Below the pieces are notes generated by a model, which was given only the letters and a program-made list of their open reading frames with translations, searched no databases and was not told where the DNA came from. Shown in pieces: positions 8,088-16,925 of a stretch of DNA of 64,000 nucleotides. The DNA is from DATARH01 sp036268075 (lineage in GTDB: Bacteria; Pseudomonadota; Alphaproteobacteria; ATCC43930; CGMCC-115725). The stretch is from NCBI GenBank assembly GCA_036268075.1, contig DATAUV010000010.1:1-64000 (forward strand), written 5' to 3'. The position numbers and the translations under genes were made by a program. Position 1 is the stretch's first letter. Each line of letters starts with the position of its first letter.

Positions 8088-9370
8088 TCCGCCGCCGCTT
8101 GCGCGGGGACGAACGACGCCGGCGCCGCGCGCTCGTTCTGTTCCATCGGCTTCGGCCACCAATGATCCTCCCACTCGGAATGAACGTGGCTCAGCCGCGG
8201 CAGCACCTTTTCGGCGAACATCCGCGTGTTGTACTTGGCCAGCTCCTTGTTCATGTTGCCGAACTGCAGCAGCATCATCAAATGGCCGACATTGAGGTTG
8301 GTCGCGACCTCGGTGAGCTGCTCGACGACCTCGTCGGGCGAGCCGACGATCACATAGCCCTTGTCGACGATCGCATCCATCTCGCGCGCCAGCGTCTGGA
8401 ACTTGGTCTCATAGCGCTGGGTCTGGCGGGTGCTGTTGTCGGCGGCCTGCGAGACCATGCCCTTGATCCCGCGCCGCTGCGTCTCCTCGGTCGCGTAGCC
8501 GGGCGGCCCGGCGAAGCGCGGGTCGATGTGGAGGCAGCGGCCGTAGAAATACTCGGCCGGCTCGGCATACAATTCCAGCGCCTGCTGCCGCGTCTCGGCG
8601 ACGCCGACGAATTGCAGGAAACCGGCGCGGTAGGGGTTCAGATCCTTGCCGAGCTTTTTCATCTCGTCCCAGAACCCGGTCATCGTCGCCTGCCCGGCCT
8701 TGTAGCCGTAATAGCTGAGGTAGCAGTAGACGTAGTCCATCTCGGCGCACCATTGCCAGGTCTCGACCGAGCCGCCCCCGGGTATCCAGATCGGCGGGTG
8801 CGGCCGCTGGATCGGGCGCGGCCAGATGTTGACGTAGCGCTGCTGGTTGTAGCGGCCGTTGAAGGCAAAGGTGTCGGGCGCGGTCCACGCCTTTTTCACC
8901 AGGTCGTGCGCCTCGTAATAGCGGTCGCGCAGCATCGACGGGTTCTGCCCATAGGCAAAGCAGGTATCCATCGGCGACCCGACCGGGAACCCCGCGATGA
9001 GGCGCCCGCCGGAGATGCAGTCGATCATCGCGAACTCTTCGGCGACCCGGGTCGGCGGGTTGTAGAGCGCGAGCGAATTGCCGAGCACGCACAGCGCCGT
9101 ATCCCTCGTGCGCCGCGCCAGCGACGACGCGACCAGGTTCGGCGACGGCATCAGCCCATACCCGTTCGAGTGGTGCTCGTTGACGCAGATCGCATCGAAC
9201 CCGCATTCGGCGGCGAATTCGAGCTCGTCCATGAAATCGTTGTACATGTGATGCGCCCGCCGCGGGTCGAACAGCGACGAGTGGATGTCGACCCACACCG
9301 ACGGGTTCTTCTCCCGGAAATCGTCGGGCAGTTCGGTATACGGCATCAAATGGAACCACATCAGCTTCAT
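8084..9370 (-). CDS. LLM-class flavin-dependent monooxygenase (bacterial luciferase-like)
   Basis: The 428-residue TIM-barrel protein belongs to the luciferase-like monooxygenases, which use reduced FMN and O2. Typical segments are AAECGFDAICVNEHHSNGYG near residue 60, the TRVAEEFAMIDCISGGRLIAG stretch near 115, and ERVGSP-like flavin contacts. The C-terminal part (GYVIVGSPDEVVEQL) is the standard last helix-strand. GGAGATAGGCC precedes the ATG. It is first gene of a two-gene unit with the hydrolase; a type C repeat lies upstream. Substrate unknown; Baeyer-Villiger-type or desulfonating reactions are family possibilities. Confidence 0.88.
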   Translation of the reverse strand: MKLMWFHLMPYTELPDDFREKNPSVWVDIHSSLFDPRRAHHMYNDFMDELEFAAECGFDAICVNEHHSNGYGLMPSPNLVASSLARRTRDTALCVLGNSLALYNPPTRVAEEFAMIDCISGGRLIAGFPVGSPMDTCFAYGQNPSMLRDRYYEAHDLVKKAWTAPDTFAFNGRYNQQRYVNIWPRPIQRPHPPIWIPGGGSVETWQWCAEMDYVYCYLSYYGYKAGQATMTGFWDEMKKLGKDLNPYRAGFLQFVGVAETRQQALELYAEPAEYFYGRCLHIDPRFAGPPGYATEETQRRGIKGMVSQAADNSTRQTQRYETKFQTLAREMDAIVDKGYVIVGSPDEVVEQLTEVATNLNVGHLMMLLQFGNMNKELAKYNTRMFAEKVLPRLSHVHSEWEDHWWPKPMEQNERAAPASFVPAQAAAE

Positions 9371-9406
9371 GGCCTATCTCCGCAGCCCTGTGCCATTTCT
9401 CCATCC

Positions 9407-9485
9407 GTCATCCCGGCGAAGGCCGGGACCCATGGTTCAACCGGTCGAGCGGCTGACAAGTGTGTGTCCCGGCCTTCGGGATGAC
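9407..9485. repeat. Type C hairpin repeat (GTCATCCCGGCG family)
   Basis: This is an inverted repeat beginning GTCATCCCGGCGAAGGCCGG and ending CGGCCTTCGGGATGAC. Other copies lie at 16802, 29795 and 54503, always between genes. Such palindromes are frequent in alphaproteobacterial chromosomes. Confidence 0.85.
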
Positions 9486-9557
9486 GATAGGGAGAGTAGC
9501 TGGCGAACACACGCCGTCAAGATCGTAAGTTATGCTTACCATTCATGCGAAGATGCA

Positions 9558-9618
9558 GGAGCGCGGGCGTCCCGCCGGCACCCAACAAAAAAACCTGCGG
9601 GCGGGACGCCCGCGCTCC
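9558..9618. repeat. Perfect 19-bp inverted repeat, possible terminator
   Basis: The arms GGAGCGCGGGCGTCCCGCC (9558-9576) and its exact reverse complement (9600-9618) enclose a 23-base A-rich loop. It stands just past the stop of the truncated ThDP gene. The stem could end transcription from that side, although the T-run is short. It is the only copy of this type in the window. Confidence 0.75.
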
Positions 9619-9623
9619 TTTGA

Positions 9624-10724
9624 CTAGCGCCGCCGCGGCGACGCTTCGCTGGCGAGCGGCGAGGTGATGTCGGCGAACGACACCTTGAGCGACGTCTTCA
9701 CGTCGATGACGGTCGGCACCTTCGCGCCGAGCGCCTGCTTGATCGCCGGCCCGAGCAGCTCGGGGTCTGTGACCCGCACCCCGTTACAGCCCATCGCGCG
9801 GGCGATTCCGGCATGGTCGAAATCCTTGAATTCGGCGGCGAACGGCCCCGAGCCGTGCAAGACCCAGCCGAGCGCGTTGTTGTTGAGCACCACGACGACG
9901 ATCGGGATGTCGTGCTCGATCCCGGTCATCAGCCCGTTCATCGTCATGGCGAACCCGCCATCGCCGCACACCGCGACGACCGCCTTGTCCGGGTGCACCA
10001 GCTTCGCGCCGAGCGCCGCCGGGATCGCGAACCCCATCGGCCCGGTGCCGGCCGCCTGGAGGAACCCGCCGGCCTTCCGGGTCTGGTAGTAATGCGTCAT
10101 CAGGATGCGGTTTTCGCCGGCGTCGCAGGTGACGATCGAATCGTCCGGCAGGTTGCGCATCAATTCGCCGATGACCCGCTGCGGATAGATCGGCGCCTCT
10201 GCCTGGGCATATTCGGGCGCGTTGAAATAGCCGAGCTTTTCCCGATGCGCCGCGACCCGCGCCCGCGCCGCGTCGCCCTTGCCGGCGCCGCGCGCGCCGA
10301 TCGCCTCGACGAGCTGCCCCATCACCCCGGCCGCGTCGCCGAGCAGGACATGCTCGGCCGGATAGGTCCAGCTCGCGTGGCGCGGCTCGATGTCGATCTG
10401 GATGAGGGTCTGCCGCGCGGGGTCGAGCAGCTTGCGGTTGGCCCAGGCGGTGTCGCTTGGGCTGAGCTTCGACCCCACCACCACCACCACATCCGCCTCG
10501 CCCAGCGTCGCGTTGGCGACCGGCGTGCCAAAGGTGCCGAAGACGCCAAGCGCCAGCGGGTGCGTTTCGGCGAACGTGCCCTTCCCGGCCGCGGTCGTCG
10601 CCACCGGCATCCCGGCCGCCTCGGCCAGCGCCTGAAGCTGATCGTATCCCTGCGAAATCCGCACCCCGTTGCCGGAGACGATGACCGGCCGCTCGGCCTT
10701 GCCCCCACAGGAGGCGGAACTCAA
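9624..10724 (-). pseudogene. N-terminally truncated thiamine-diphosphate enzyme (acetolactate synthase-like)
   Basis: The reading frame encodes only the central and C-terminal domains of a ThDP-dependent enzyme of the acetolactate synthase/benzoylformate decarboxylase family. The central domain begins at ERPVIVSGNGV. The cofactor motif GDGGFAMTMNGL...NNNALGW is intact. The N-terminal PYR domain of about 180 residues, which carries the catalytic Glu, is missing. Upstream the frame runs into a composite inverted repeat (10741-10998), then the divergent MFS gene. The only start at the edge is a TTG. It is most likely a decayed gene; expression of a two-domain remnant is possible but could not catalyse the normal reaction. 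Confidence 0.8.
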
Positions 10725-10740
10725 CGGTGGATGGCGCCGC

Positions 10741-10998
10741 CCTCGTAGGATGGGTAGAGCGCAGCGAAACCCATCAAGAAAGGTTTCACCACAGAGGACA
10801 CGGAGGAAAACTCTTTACCGCGGAGGACGCGGAGGTTTTCGCGGAGGACGCGGAGCGTCAGGAATCTCACAGCGACCTCCGCGCTTACTCCGCGACCTCC
10901 GCGTCAACATCTTCTCCGTGTTCTCTGTGCCTCTGTGTCCTCTGTGGTGAATCCCCTGTTTCTGATGGGTTTCGCTGCGCTCTACCCATCCTACGAGG
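10741..10998. repeat. Composite repeat: type A - type B - inverted type A
   Basis: Perfect 36-bp inverted type A arms (10741-10776 and 10963-10998) enclose a type B element (10784-10952) that itself has inverted TTCACCACAGAGG ends. No gene fits inside. The block sits where the truncated ThDP gene lost its 5' part and before the MFS gene start. The structure resembles a non-autonomous mobile element. Confidence 0.85.
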
Positions 10999-11078
10999 CT
11001 ACGAGGCCGCCGCCGCCGCACGCCTGTCATCGAACGGAAACAATTGTCATCGCTCCCCGACAGGACCACCATCGCGGC

Positions 11079-12278
11079 ATGTCGTTCGTGTCAACCACTT
11101 GGGGCCGGTTTCAGGGGGCGCAGCGGCGGGTGCTCGGGGTCGCGTGCGGGGCGCATATCCTGCATGACGGCTACACCGACCTGCTCTACGTGCTGCTGCC
11201 GCTGTGGCAGACCGAGTTCGCGCTCGACTACGCCGAAATCGGGCTGTTGCGGGCGCTTTATGTCGGGGCGATGGCCGGGTTTCAGGTGCCCTCGGGGGCG
11301 ATCGCCGGGCGGCTCGGCGGGCCGCTGCTGTTGGGTCTCGGCACCGCGCTCGCCGGGCTCGGCTATCTCACGGCCGGGGCGAGCCACGGGTTCTGGATGC
11401 TGATCGCGGCGCTGGTGATCGGCGGCATGGGGTCGAGCGTCCAGCACCCGATCGCCGCCAACCTCGTCGCCCAGGCATTCCCGGGCGCCCGCTCGCGCTC
11501 GGCCCTCGCCAGCTACAATTTCTCCGGCGACCTCGGCAAGATGGCGTTCCCCGCCGCGACCGCCTGGCTGCTCACCCTATTGCCGTGGCGCGGCGCGACG
11601 ACCGTGATCGGCATCGTCGGCCTCGCCGCCGCCGCCGCGATCCTCGCCGTGCGCGGCCTCCCCGGCCGCGGCGCCGCGCCGGTCAAGGAAGACAAGGCCG
11701 AAGCCCCCGCCGGCAGCGGCCGCGGCTTCCCGCTCCTCCTCTCGATCTCGATGATCGACAGCGCGACGCGGATGGGGTTCCTGACCTTCCTGCCGTTCCT
11801 CCTCCGGATGAAGGGCGCCGACCTGCCGATGATCGGCGTCGCGCTGACCCTGATCTTCGCCGGCGGCGCGACCGGCAAGCTCGTCTGCGGCTGGCTCGGC
11901 ACGCGGATCGGCATGGTGCGCGCGACCTGGCTCACCGAGGGCGCGACCGCGGTGGGCATCCTCGCCCTCATCCCGCTGCCGCTCTACGCCGGGCTCGCGG
12001 TGTTGCCGCTGATCGGGATCGCGCTCAACGGCACCTCGTCGGTGCTGTACGGCACGGTGCCCGAGCTGGTCCCGCCCGAGAAACGACAGCGCGCGTTCAG
12101 CATCTTCTACACCGGCGCGGTCGGGGCCGGGGCACTGTCCCCGGTGCTGTACGGCGCCGCCAGCGACCTCGCCAGCGTGCCGGTGATGATGGTGCTGGTC
12201 GCCGCGGTGGTGCTCGCGACATTGCCGCTCGCCTGGCTCCTCGGCCCGCATCTGCGCGAGGCCGGCGCAACCGCGTAA
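11079..12278 (+). CDS. MFS transporter, fosmidomycin-resistance (Fsr)-like
   Basis: The 399-residue inner-membrane protein has about 12 predicted spans. The first span GAHILHDGYTDLLYVLLPLW resembles the H..(N/D)D.Y...L.PLLP pattern of the Fsr-type major facilitator family. A cytoplasmic linker rich in charged residues (GAAPVKEDKAEAPAG) divides the two halves. The ATG at 11079 (MSFVSTTW) is chosen because earlier in-frame codons lie within the repeat. It is an exporter by family; the substrate is not evident, and no regulator lies beside it. Confidence 0.83.
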   Translation: MSFVSTTWGRFQGAQRRVLGVACGAHILHDGYTDLLYVLLPLWQTEFALDYAEIGLLRALYVGAMAGFQVPSGAIAGRLGGPLLLGLGTALAGLGYLTAGASHGFWMLIAALVIGGMGSSVQHPIAANLVAQAFPGARSRSALASYNFSGDLGKMAFPAATAWLLTLLPWRGATTVIGIVGLAAAAAILAVRGLPGRGAAPVKEDKAEAPAGSGRGFPLLLSISMIDSATRMGFLTFLPFLLRMKGADLPMIGVALTLIFAGGATGKLVCGWLGTRIGMVRATWLTEGATAVGILALIPLPLYAGLAVLPLIGIALNGTSSVLYGTVPELVPPEKRQRAFSIFYTGAVGAGALSPVLYGAASDLASVPVMMVLVAAVVLATLPLAWLLGPHLREAGATA

Positions 12279-12344
12279 TTCCCTCTCGACAGCGGTGTTT
12301 CGCGGGATATAATCGCCGCGAACAAACCACGAACACTCCCGCCG

Positions 12345-12659
12345 ATGCCTTCCCGTCCCCTGCACCGCGAAACCGAACGGCAATTCCCGGTAAGGGTCCG
12401 CCTCGCCGTGCCGCCCGACGGGTTCGGCCGCCAGCTCGCGACGATGTACGCCTGGCTCGACGACACTTGCGGCCCCACCGGCTGGGCCTCCGCCCCGTCG
12501 GGTGTCGCCGGGATCGTCAACGACGCCGTCGCCTTCTATTTCGAGGACGCCGCCTTCGCCCACGCCTTCGTCAACCGCTTCTGCTGCGGCTACCGCCCGG
12601 TCGAGGTGAACCGTTCAGTCCCCGGCGCCTTCTCGCTCCGGCCGGTTTCGTCTGCGTGA
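12345..12659 (+). CDS. Hypothetical small protein
   Basis: A 104-residue protein that I do not recognise. It has an alternating basic start (RETERQFPVRVRLAVPP), a central AWLDDTCGPTGWASAPSG stretch and a C-terminal half with aromatic residues (AVAFYFEDAAFAHAFVNRFCCGYRP). Base composition and codon use match the neighbours, and it follows the MFS gene by 66 bases on the same strand. It is likely real and cytosolic. Function unknown. Confidence 0.6.
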   Translation: MPSRPLHRETERQFPVRVRLAVPPDGFGRQLATMYAWLDDTCGPTGWASAPSGVAGIVNDAVAFYFEDAAFAHAFVNRFCCGYRPVEVNRSVPGAFSLRPVSSA

Positions 12660-12675
12660 AAAATGCCGTAGGAGT

Positions 12676-12893
12676 TTCACCACGAAGACACGGAGAACAC
12701 GAAGATCAAGGGCGCCAAGCGCCAGAACTTTACAATGAGCCAGAACTTCACAATGAGCCAGAAATTCACAATGAGTCAGTGAGGCAGTGAGATTTCCGCG
12801 GCTCGGCATCTCACTGCCTCACTGACTCATTGTGAATACACTTGTTGCGCGCGCCGCGCGCCTTTGTGCCCTTCGTGTCTTCGTGGTGAGCCC
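12676..12893. repeat. Type B element with tandem 18-bp repeats and a 30-bp perfect inverted repeat
   Basis: The block opens TTTCACCACGAAGACACGGA and closes with GTGTCTTCGTGGTGA. Inside, about three tandem copies of CCAGAACTTCACAATGAG (12722-12774) lead into a perfect inverted repeat, 12764-12793 with 12808-12837, separated by 14 bases. The arms contain GAGTCAGTGAGGCAGTGAGA. No gene is seen in this 280-base gap apart from the repeat. Confidence 0.85.
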
Positions 12894-12941
12894 ACCCAAT
12901 CGAGCCGCGCCGCAGTCTTCAAACATAATTCGAGCCTTACA

Positions 12942-13697
12942 ATGCCTCTAACAGCCTGGATAGGCATGGCCGCCACCTGCTTTGCCGCGGCTCTGCTCCA
13001 GGCGGCGAACGGGTTCGGGTTCGCGGTGCTGGCGGTGCCGTTCTTTCTGTTGCTGGCGCCGCCAGACGAGGCGATCCGCATCATCCTGGTGCTGAGCCTG
13101 GCGATGTCGGCGATCGTCGTGCCGGGCATTCGCCGCTCGGTCGAGCCGCGCCTGTTGACCCGGCTGACGATCGGCAGCCTCATCGGGTTGCCGCTCGGCC
13201 TCGCCGCGTTCGCCTACGCGAACCCGCTCGTCGTGCATATCGCGGCCGGCGCGATCATTGTGGTGTTCGCTGCGATGCTGGCGGAAAACCGCTGGCGTGA
13301 GCGGCATGCGGTCATCGCGCTGCGGCCCGCCGGCGACGTCGCCGCCGGCGCGGTCGCCGGCGCCGCCACCGCGCTCGTCGGCATGTCGGGGCCGCCCGTC
13401 CTCATCTACCTGATGCTCGCCGGTACGCCGGCGCGGCTCACCCGCGCGACCCTCCTCTCCTTCTTCCTCGTGATCTACGCCGCGACCGTCGCCGCCAACG
13501 CGGTCTTTTTCGGCATGCCCGCCTCGGTATGGCTGATCGCGGCAAGCCTCGTGCCGTTTGCCTGGATCGGCGGGCTGATCGGGCTGCGTGTCGGCGACCG
13601 GCTCAACCCGGTCGCGGCGGCGGTGCTGGCGATCGGGGTGCTGGGCGCGTCGGGCCTCTACACCCTCGCCGCCGCGGCGCGCGCCGCGCTATGGTGA
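12942..13697 (+). CDS. TauE/SafE-family sulfite/organosulfur exporter or anion permease
   Basis: The 251-residue polytopic protein has about eight hydrophobic spans and the two half-repeats of the TauE/SafE family. The first half opens with ALLQAANGFGFAVLAVPFFL and the second with GAVAGAATALVGMSGPPVLIYLM; both G-F-G and G..GPP signatures are family features. The ATG at 12942 follows the repeat. Its TGA (13695-13697) lies inside the possible upstream start of the amidohydrolase gene, so the two may be co-translated. Family members export sulfite or sulfoacetate, or import organic anions; the substrate here is unknown. Confidence 0.85.
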   Translation: MPLTAWIGMAATCFAAALLQAANGFGFAVLAVPFFLLLAPPDEAIRIILVLSLAMSAIVVPGIRRSVEPRLLTRLTIGSLIGLPLGLAAFAYANPLVVHIAAGAIIVVFAAMLAENRWRERHAVIALRPAGDVAAGAVAGAATALVGMSGPPVLIYLMLAGTPARLTRATLLSFFLVIYAATVAANAVFFGMPASVWLIAASLVPFAWIGGLIGLRVGDRLNPVAAAVLAIGVLGASGLYTLAAAARAALW

Positions 13698-13717
13698 CGG
13701 ATCACCGGGAGACAGAA

Positions 13718-14896
13718 ATGCCGATCCTCGACCGCATCCGCGCGTACCACGACAGCCTCACCGAGTGGCGGCGCGACATCCACGCCCATCCCGAGCTCGG
13801 GTTTCAGGAGCAGCGCACCTCAGACCTCGTCGCCGACAAGCTCGCCGGGTTTGGCATCGAGGTGCATCGCGGCATCGGCAAGACCGGACTCGTCGGGCGG
13901 CTCAGCTATGGCAACTCGCCGCGGACGATCGGGCTCCGCGCCGACATGGACTGCCTCCCGATCCTCGAATCCAACGAGTTCGGCCACCGCTCGCAAAACC
14001 CCGGCAAGATGCATGCCTGCGGCCATGACGGCCACACGACGATGCTGCTCGGCGCGGCCAAGTACCTGGCCGAGACCAAGAATTTCGACGGCACCGTGCA
14101 TTTCATCTTCCAGCCGGCCGAGGAAGGCCTCGGCGGCGCCGAGGCGATGGTCAAGGACGGGCTCTTCGACCGCTTCCCCTGCGACGCGATATTCGGCATG
14201 CACAACCGCCCGGGCCTTGCCGTGGGAAAATTCCAGATCCGCGCCGGGGCGATGATGGCGGGCGGCGCGTTTTTCGACATCTTCATCACCGGCAAGGGCG
14301 CTCACGGCGCGCGGCCCGAGGCCGGGATCGACCCGGTGCTGATCGCCTCGCACATCACGACGGCGCTCCAGGCGATCGTCGCCCGCAACGTGCGCCCGGT
14401 CGATACCTGCGTCGTCAGCGTGACGCAAATCCACGGCGGCGACGCCTATAACGTGATCCCGGAAAAGGCGGTGCTGCGCGGCACCGTGCGGTGCTTTTCG
14501 AGCCCGGTGATGAAGCTCGTCGAGGACCGCATGCGCGCAATCGCCGAGGGCGTCGCCGCCGGGTTCGGCGCCAAGGCCGAGCTCGATTTCCGCGCCCTCT
14601 TCCCGCCCCTCGTCAACCACGCCGACGAGACCGATTTCATCGCGCAATGCGCCGCGGAAGTCGTCGGCGCGGAAAACGTCAACCGCCAGGGGCCGCTGAC
14701 GATGGCGAGCGAGGATTTCTCGTACATGCTGGAAAGCGTCCCCGGCGCCTACATGCAGATCGGCAACGGCGACGGCGAAGGCGCCTGCGAGGTCCACAAC
14801 CCCGGCTACGACTTCAACGACTCCGCCTTACCGTTAGGCAGCGCCCTTTTTTGCCACCTGGTCGAAAACCGTTTGGCGAGGCTGGGGCGGGAATAG
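13718..14896 (+). CDS. M20-family metallo-amidohydrolase (hippurate hydrolase/amidohydrolase type)
   Basis: The 392-residue protein matches the M20D amidohydrolases that cleave N-acyl amino acids. Metal-binding motifs are visible: HACGHDGHT near residue 100, QPAEEGLGGA near 133, the dimerisation-domain segment GKGAHGARPEAGIDP near 190 and the final SEDFSYML near 335. GGGAGA precedes the ATG at 13718; an ATG at 13691 overlapping the transporter stop is the alternative. Co-transcription with the TauE-like gene suggests that a product or substrate anion is moved across the membrane. Confidence 0.9.
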   Translation: MPILDRIRAYHDSLTEWRRDIHAHPELGFQEQRTSDLVADKLAGFGIEVHRGIGKTGLVGRLSYGNSPRTIGLRADMDCLPILESNEFGHRSQNPGKMHACGHDGHTTMLLGAAKYLAETKNFDGTVHFIFQPAEEGLGGAEAMVKDGLFDRFPCDAIFGMHNRPGLAVGKFQIRAGAMMAGGAFFDIFITGKGAHGARPEAGIDPVLIASHITTALQAIVARNVRPVDTCVVSVTQIHGGDAYNVIPEKAVLRGTVRCFSSPVMKLVEDRMRAIAEGVAAGFGAKAELDFRALFPPLVNHADETDFIAQCAAEVVGAENVNRQGPLTMASEDFSYMLESVPGAYMQIGNGDGEGACEVHNPGYDFNDSALPLGSALFCHLVENRLARLGRE

Positions 14897-15537
14897 CCCG
14901 TAGGATGGGTAGAGCGCAGCGAAACCCATCAAGAAAGCTTGGGTTCACCACAGAGGCACAGAGGACACAGAGAAAAGATTTTGACGCGGAGGACGCAGAG
15001 TAGACGCGAAGGTCGCAGAAGGAGTCCTAACTCTCCGCGTCCTCTGTGAAAACTCCGCGCCCTCCGCGGTAGAGAGTTTCGGTTTCTTCTCTGTGTTCCT
15101 CTGTGCCTCTGTGGTGAAAACCCTATAGGCCCAAGCCAAGGGTTCACCACGAAGACACGAAGGCAGTAACCTCGTAGGATGGGTAGAGCGCAGCGAAACC
15201 CATCAAAAATAGGTTCACCACGAAGACACGGAGGGCCGCGCGCAGCGCAGAAAGATATTCACCACAGAGGCAGTGAGGCAATGAGATTGCCGTTATTCGA
15301 CTACCTCACTGCCTCTGTGGTGATTTCTAGCGCTCCGCGCCTTTTATCTCGGTGCCCTCCGTGCCTCCGTGGTGCGATCTCTTCCCCTTCAGCTCCTCCG
15401 CGCAACCCTCCGCGTCGAGAAGCAGACGATGGGTTTCGCTGCGCTCTACCCATCCTACGCCCCTACCCGGCTACCGGCCCGGGCCCAGATACGCTATCGT
15501 CCCCTCACGAACGAACCCTTTCGCGGAGGAAGCGGCG
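14897..15537. repeat. 640-bp repeat cluster with no gene
   Basis: The gap holds, in order, type A (14897-14932), type B (14943-15118), a second type A (15171-15206), further CACGAAGACACGAAGG and AGGCAGTGAGGC inverted words (15208-15375), and an inverted type A (15428-15459). Outer type A copies face each other, as in the composite element at 10741. I see no supported coding sequence. The ribosome-binding site of the next gene lies at its right end. Confidence 0.85.
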
Positions 15538-16782
15538 ATGGCGAATATGGGCGTGGAGATCGATTGTCTCGAAGGCATCAAGGTCGTCGATTTCACCCAG
15601 TTCGAGGCGGGACCGTCCTGCACCGAGAGTCTGGCCTGGCTCGGCGCCGAGGTCGTCAAGATCGAGAACCCGGCGGTCGGCGATCCCGGCCGGCGGCTCG
15701 CGGGGCCCGGCGCGCCCGACAAGGACCCGTGGTATTTCCACCAGTTCAACGCCAACAAGAAGTCGTTGACGCTCAACCTCAAATCCCCGCGCGGGCTGGA
15801 GATCGTCAAGGAGCTGCTGAAGCAGGCCGACGTCACGATCGAGAACATGGCGCCCGGCACGATCGAGCGCCTGGGCCTCGGCTATGACGAGGTCAAGAAG
15901 ATCAACCCAGGCATCATCTATTGCCAGGTCAAGGGGTTCGGCACCGGCAGCCCGTACGAGCGCAACCTCGCCTTCGACATGATCGCGCAGGCCGCCGGCG
16001 GCCCGACCAGCGTCACCGGCGAGGGCAACGGCCCGCCGGTCAAGCCCGGCCCCAGCTTTGGCGACACCGGCACCGGCATGCTGATGGCGATCAGCCTCCT
16101 CTCGGCGCTCTACAAGCGCACCAAGACCGGCCAGGGCCGCCGCCTCCAGGTCGCGATGCAGGACGCGATGATCCACTACATGCGCGTGCCGTTCTCGCGC
16201 ACGCAGCTTTCGGGCAAGGCCCCGACGCGCGGCGGCAGCGCCAGGTCGCAGCCGGGCGGGCTCGTGCCCTCGGCGCTTTATCCGTGCAAGCCGGGTGGTC
16301 CGAACGACTACGTCTATGTCTTCTGCAGCCGCGGCAACCCCGAGCATTGGCAGCGCCTGTTGAAGGCGATCGGGCGCGAGGACCTCAAGGGCGACGCGCG
16401 CTACGAGACCCAGAACGCGCGCAGCGAGCACGCCGCCGAGGTCGACGCGATCATCACGGGCTGGACCCGCGAGCAGTCGAAGGAGGACGCGATGCGGATC
16501 ATCGGCGAGCACGGCGTGCCCGCCGGCGCCGTCTTCGACACCGCCGAGCTGATGGCCGACGAATCGCTCGCCGAGCGCGGCATCATGCAGACGATCGACC
16601 ACCCGACCACGGGCAAGGTCAAGATGCCGGCCTGGCCCGTCCGCTTCGACGGCGCGCCGCCCCGCGTCAAGCCCTCGCCGCTTCTCGGGGGCAACAGCTC
16701 GGAGGTGCTGTCGTCCTGGCTCGGGATGAGCCAGACGGAGATCGATGGGCTCAAGGCCGACAGCATTATCACGGGCACTTAA
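15538..16782 (+). CDS. CaiB/BaiF family III CoA-transferase
   Basis: The 414-residue protein is a class III CoA-transferase, which moves CoA between carboxylic acids through an aspartyl-CoA thioester. It has the N-terminal LEGIKVVDFTQFEAGPSC, the NANKKSLTLNLKSPRG segment near residue 78, and the catalytic Asp in NLAFDMIAQAAGG near 145. The C-terminal ..ADESLAERGI and HPTTGKVKMP pieces are standard. GGAGGA lies 7-12 bases before the ATG. The acid pair cannot be deduced; formyl-CoA:oxalate transferase is only one of many family functions. Confidence 0.92.
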   Translation: MANMGVEIDCLEGIKVVDFTQFEAGPSCTESLAWLGAEVVKIENPAVGDPGRRLAGPGAPDKDPWYFHQFNANKKSLTLNLKSPRGLEIVKELLKQADVTIENMAPGTIERLGLGYDEVKKINPGIIYCQVKGFGTGSPYERNLAFDMIAQAAGGPTSVTGEGNGPPVKPGPSFGDTGTGMLMAISLLSALYKRTKTGQGRRLQVAMQDAMIHYMRVPFSRTQLSGKAPTRGGSARSQPGGLVPSALYPCKPGGPNDYVYVFCSRGNPEHWQRLLKAIGREDLKGDARYETQNARSEHAAEVDAIITGWTREQSKEDAMRIIGEHGVPAGAVFDTAELMADESLAERGIMQTIDHPTTGKVKMPAWPVRFDGAPPRVKPSPLLGGNSSEVLSSWLGMSQTEIDGLKADSIITGT

Positions 16783-16801
16783 AGTATCTTATAGCCCCTT
16801 A

Positions 16802-16883
16802 CTCGTCATTCCCGCGCAGGCGGGAATCCAGGGCCAACGCTTCGCCGCCTACCCTGGACCCCCGCCTCCGCGGGGGCGACGAG
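16802..16883. repeat. Type C-like hairpin repeat
   Basis: The outer words CTCGTCATTCCCGCGCAGGC and GCCTCCGCGGGGGCGACGAG form an imperfect inverted repeat, with CCAGGG/CCCTGG inside. It lies between the CoA-transferase and the GST gene. Confidence 0.75.
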
Positions 16884-16925
16884 TACGGGAATTTGTTCCC
16901 AATCAATCCGGTCCAGGAGATTTCG

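Noticed and set aside
9407..9485. Type C hairpins considered as novel regulatory RNAs
   Set aside because: Four copies of the same palindrome between unrelated genes fit the known class of dispersed alphaproteobacterial intergenic palindromes better than specific riboregulators.
12722..12774. Short tandem repeats considered as a CRISPR array
   Set aside because: The 18-bp units are directly adjacent without unique spacers of constant length, and no cas gene is in the window.
14897..15537. Small open frames within the repeat cluster
   Set aside because: Their translations come from inverted repeats in both strands, have no ribosome-binding sites and no family features.
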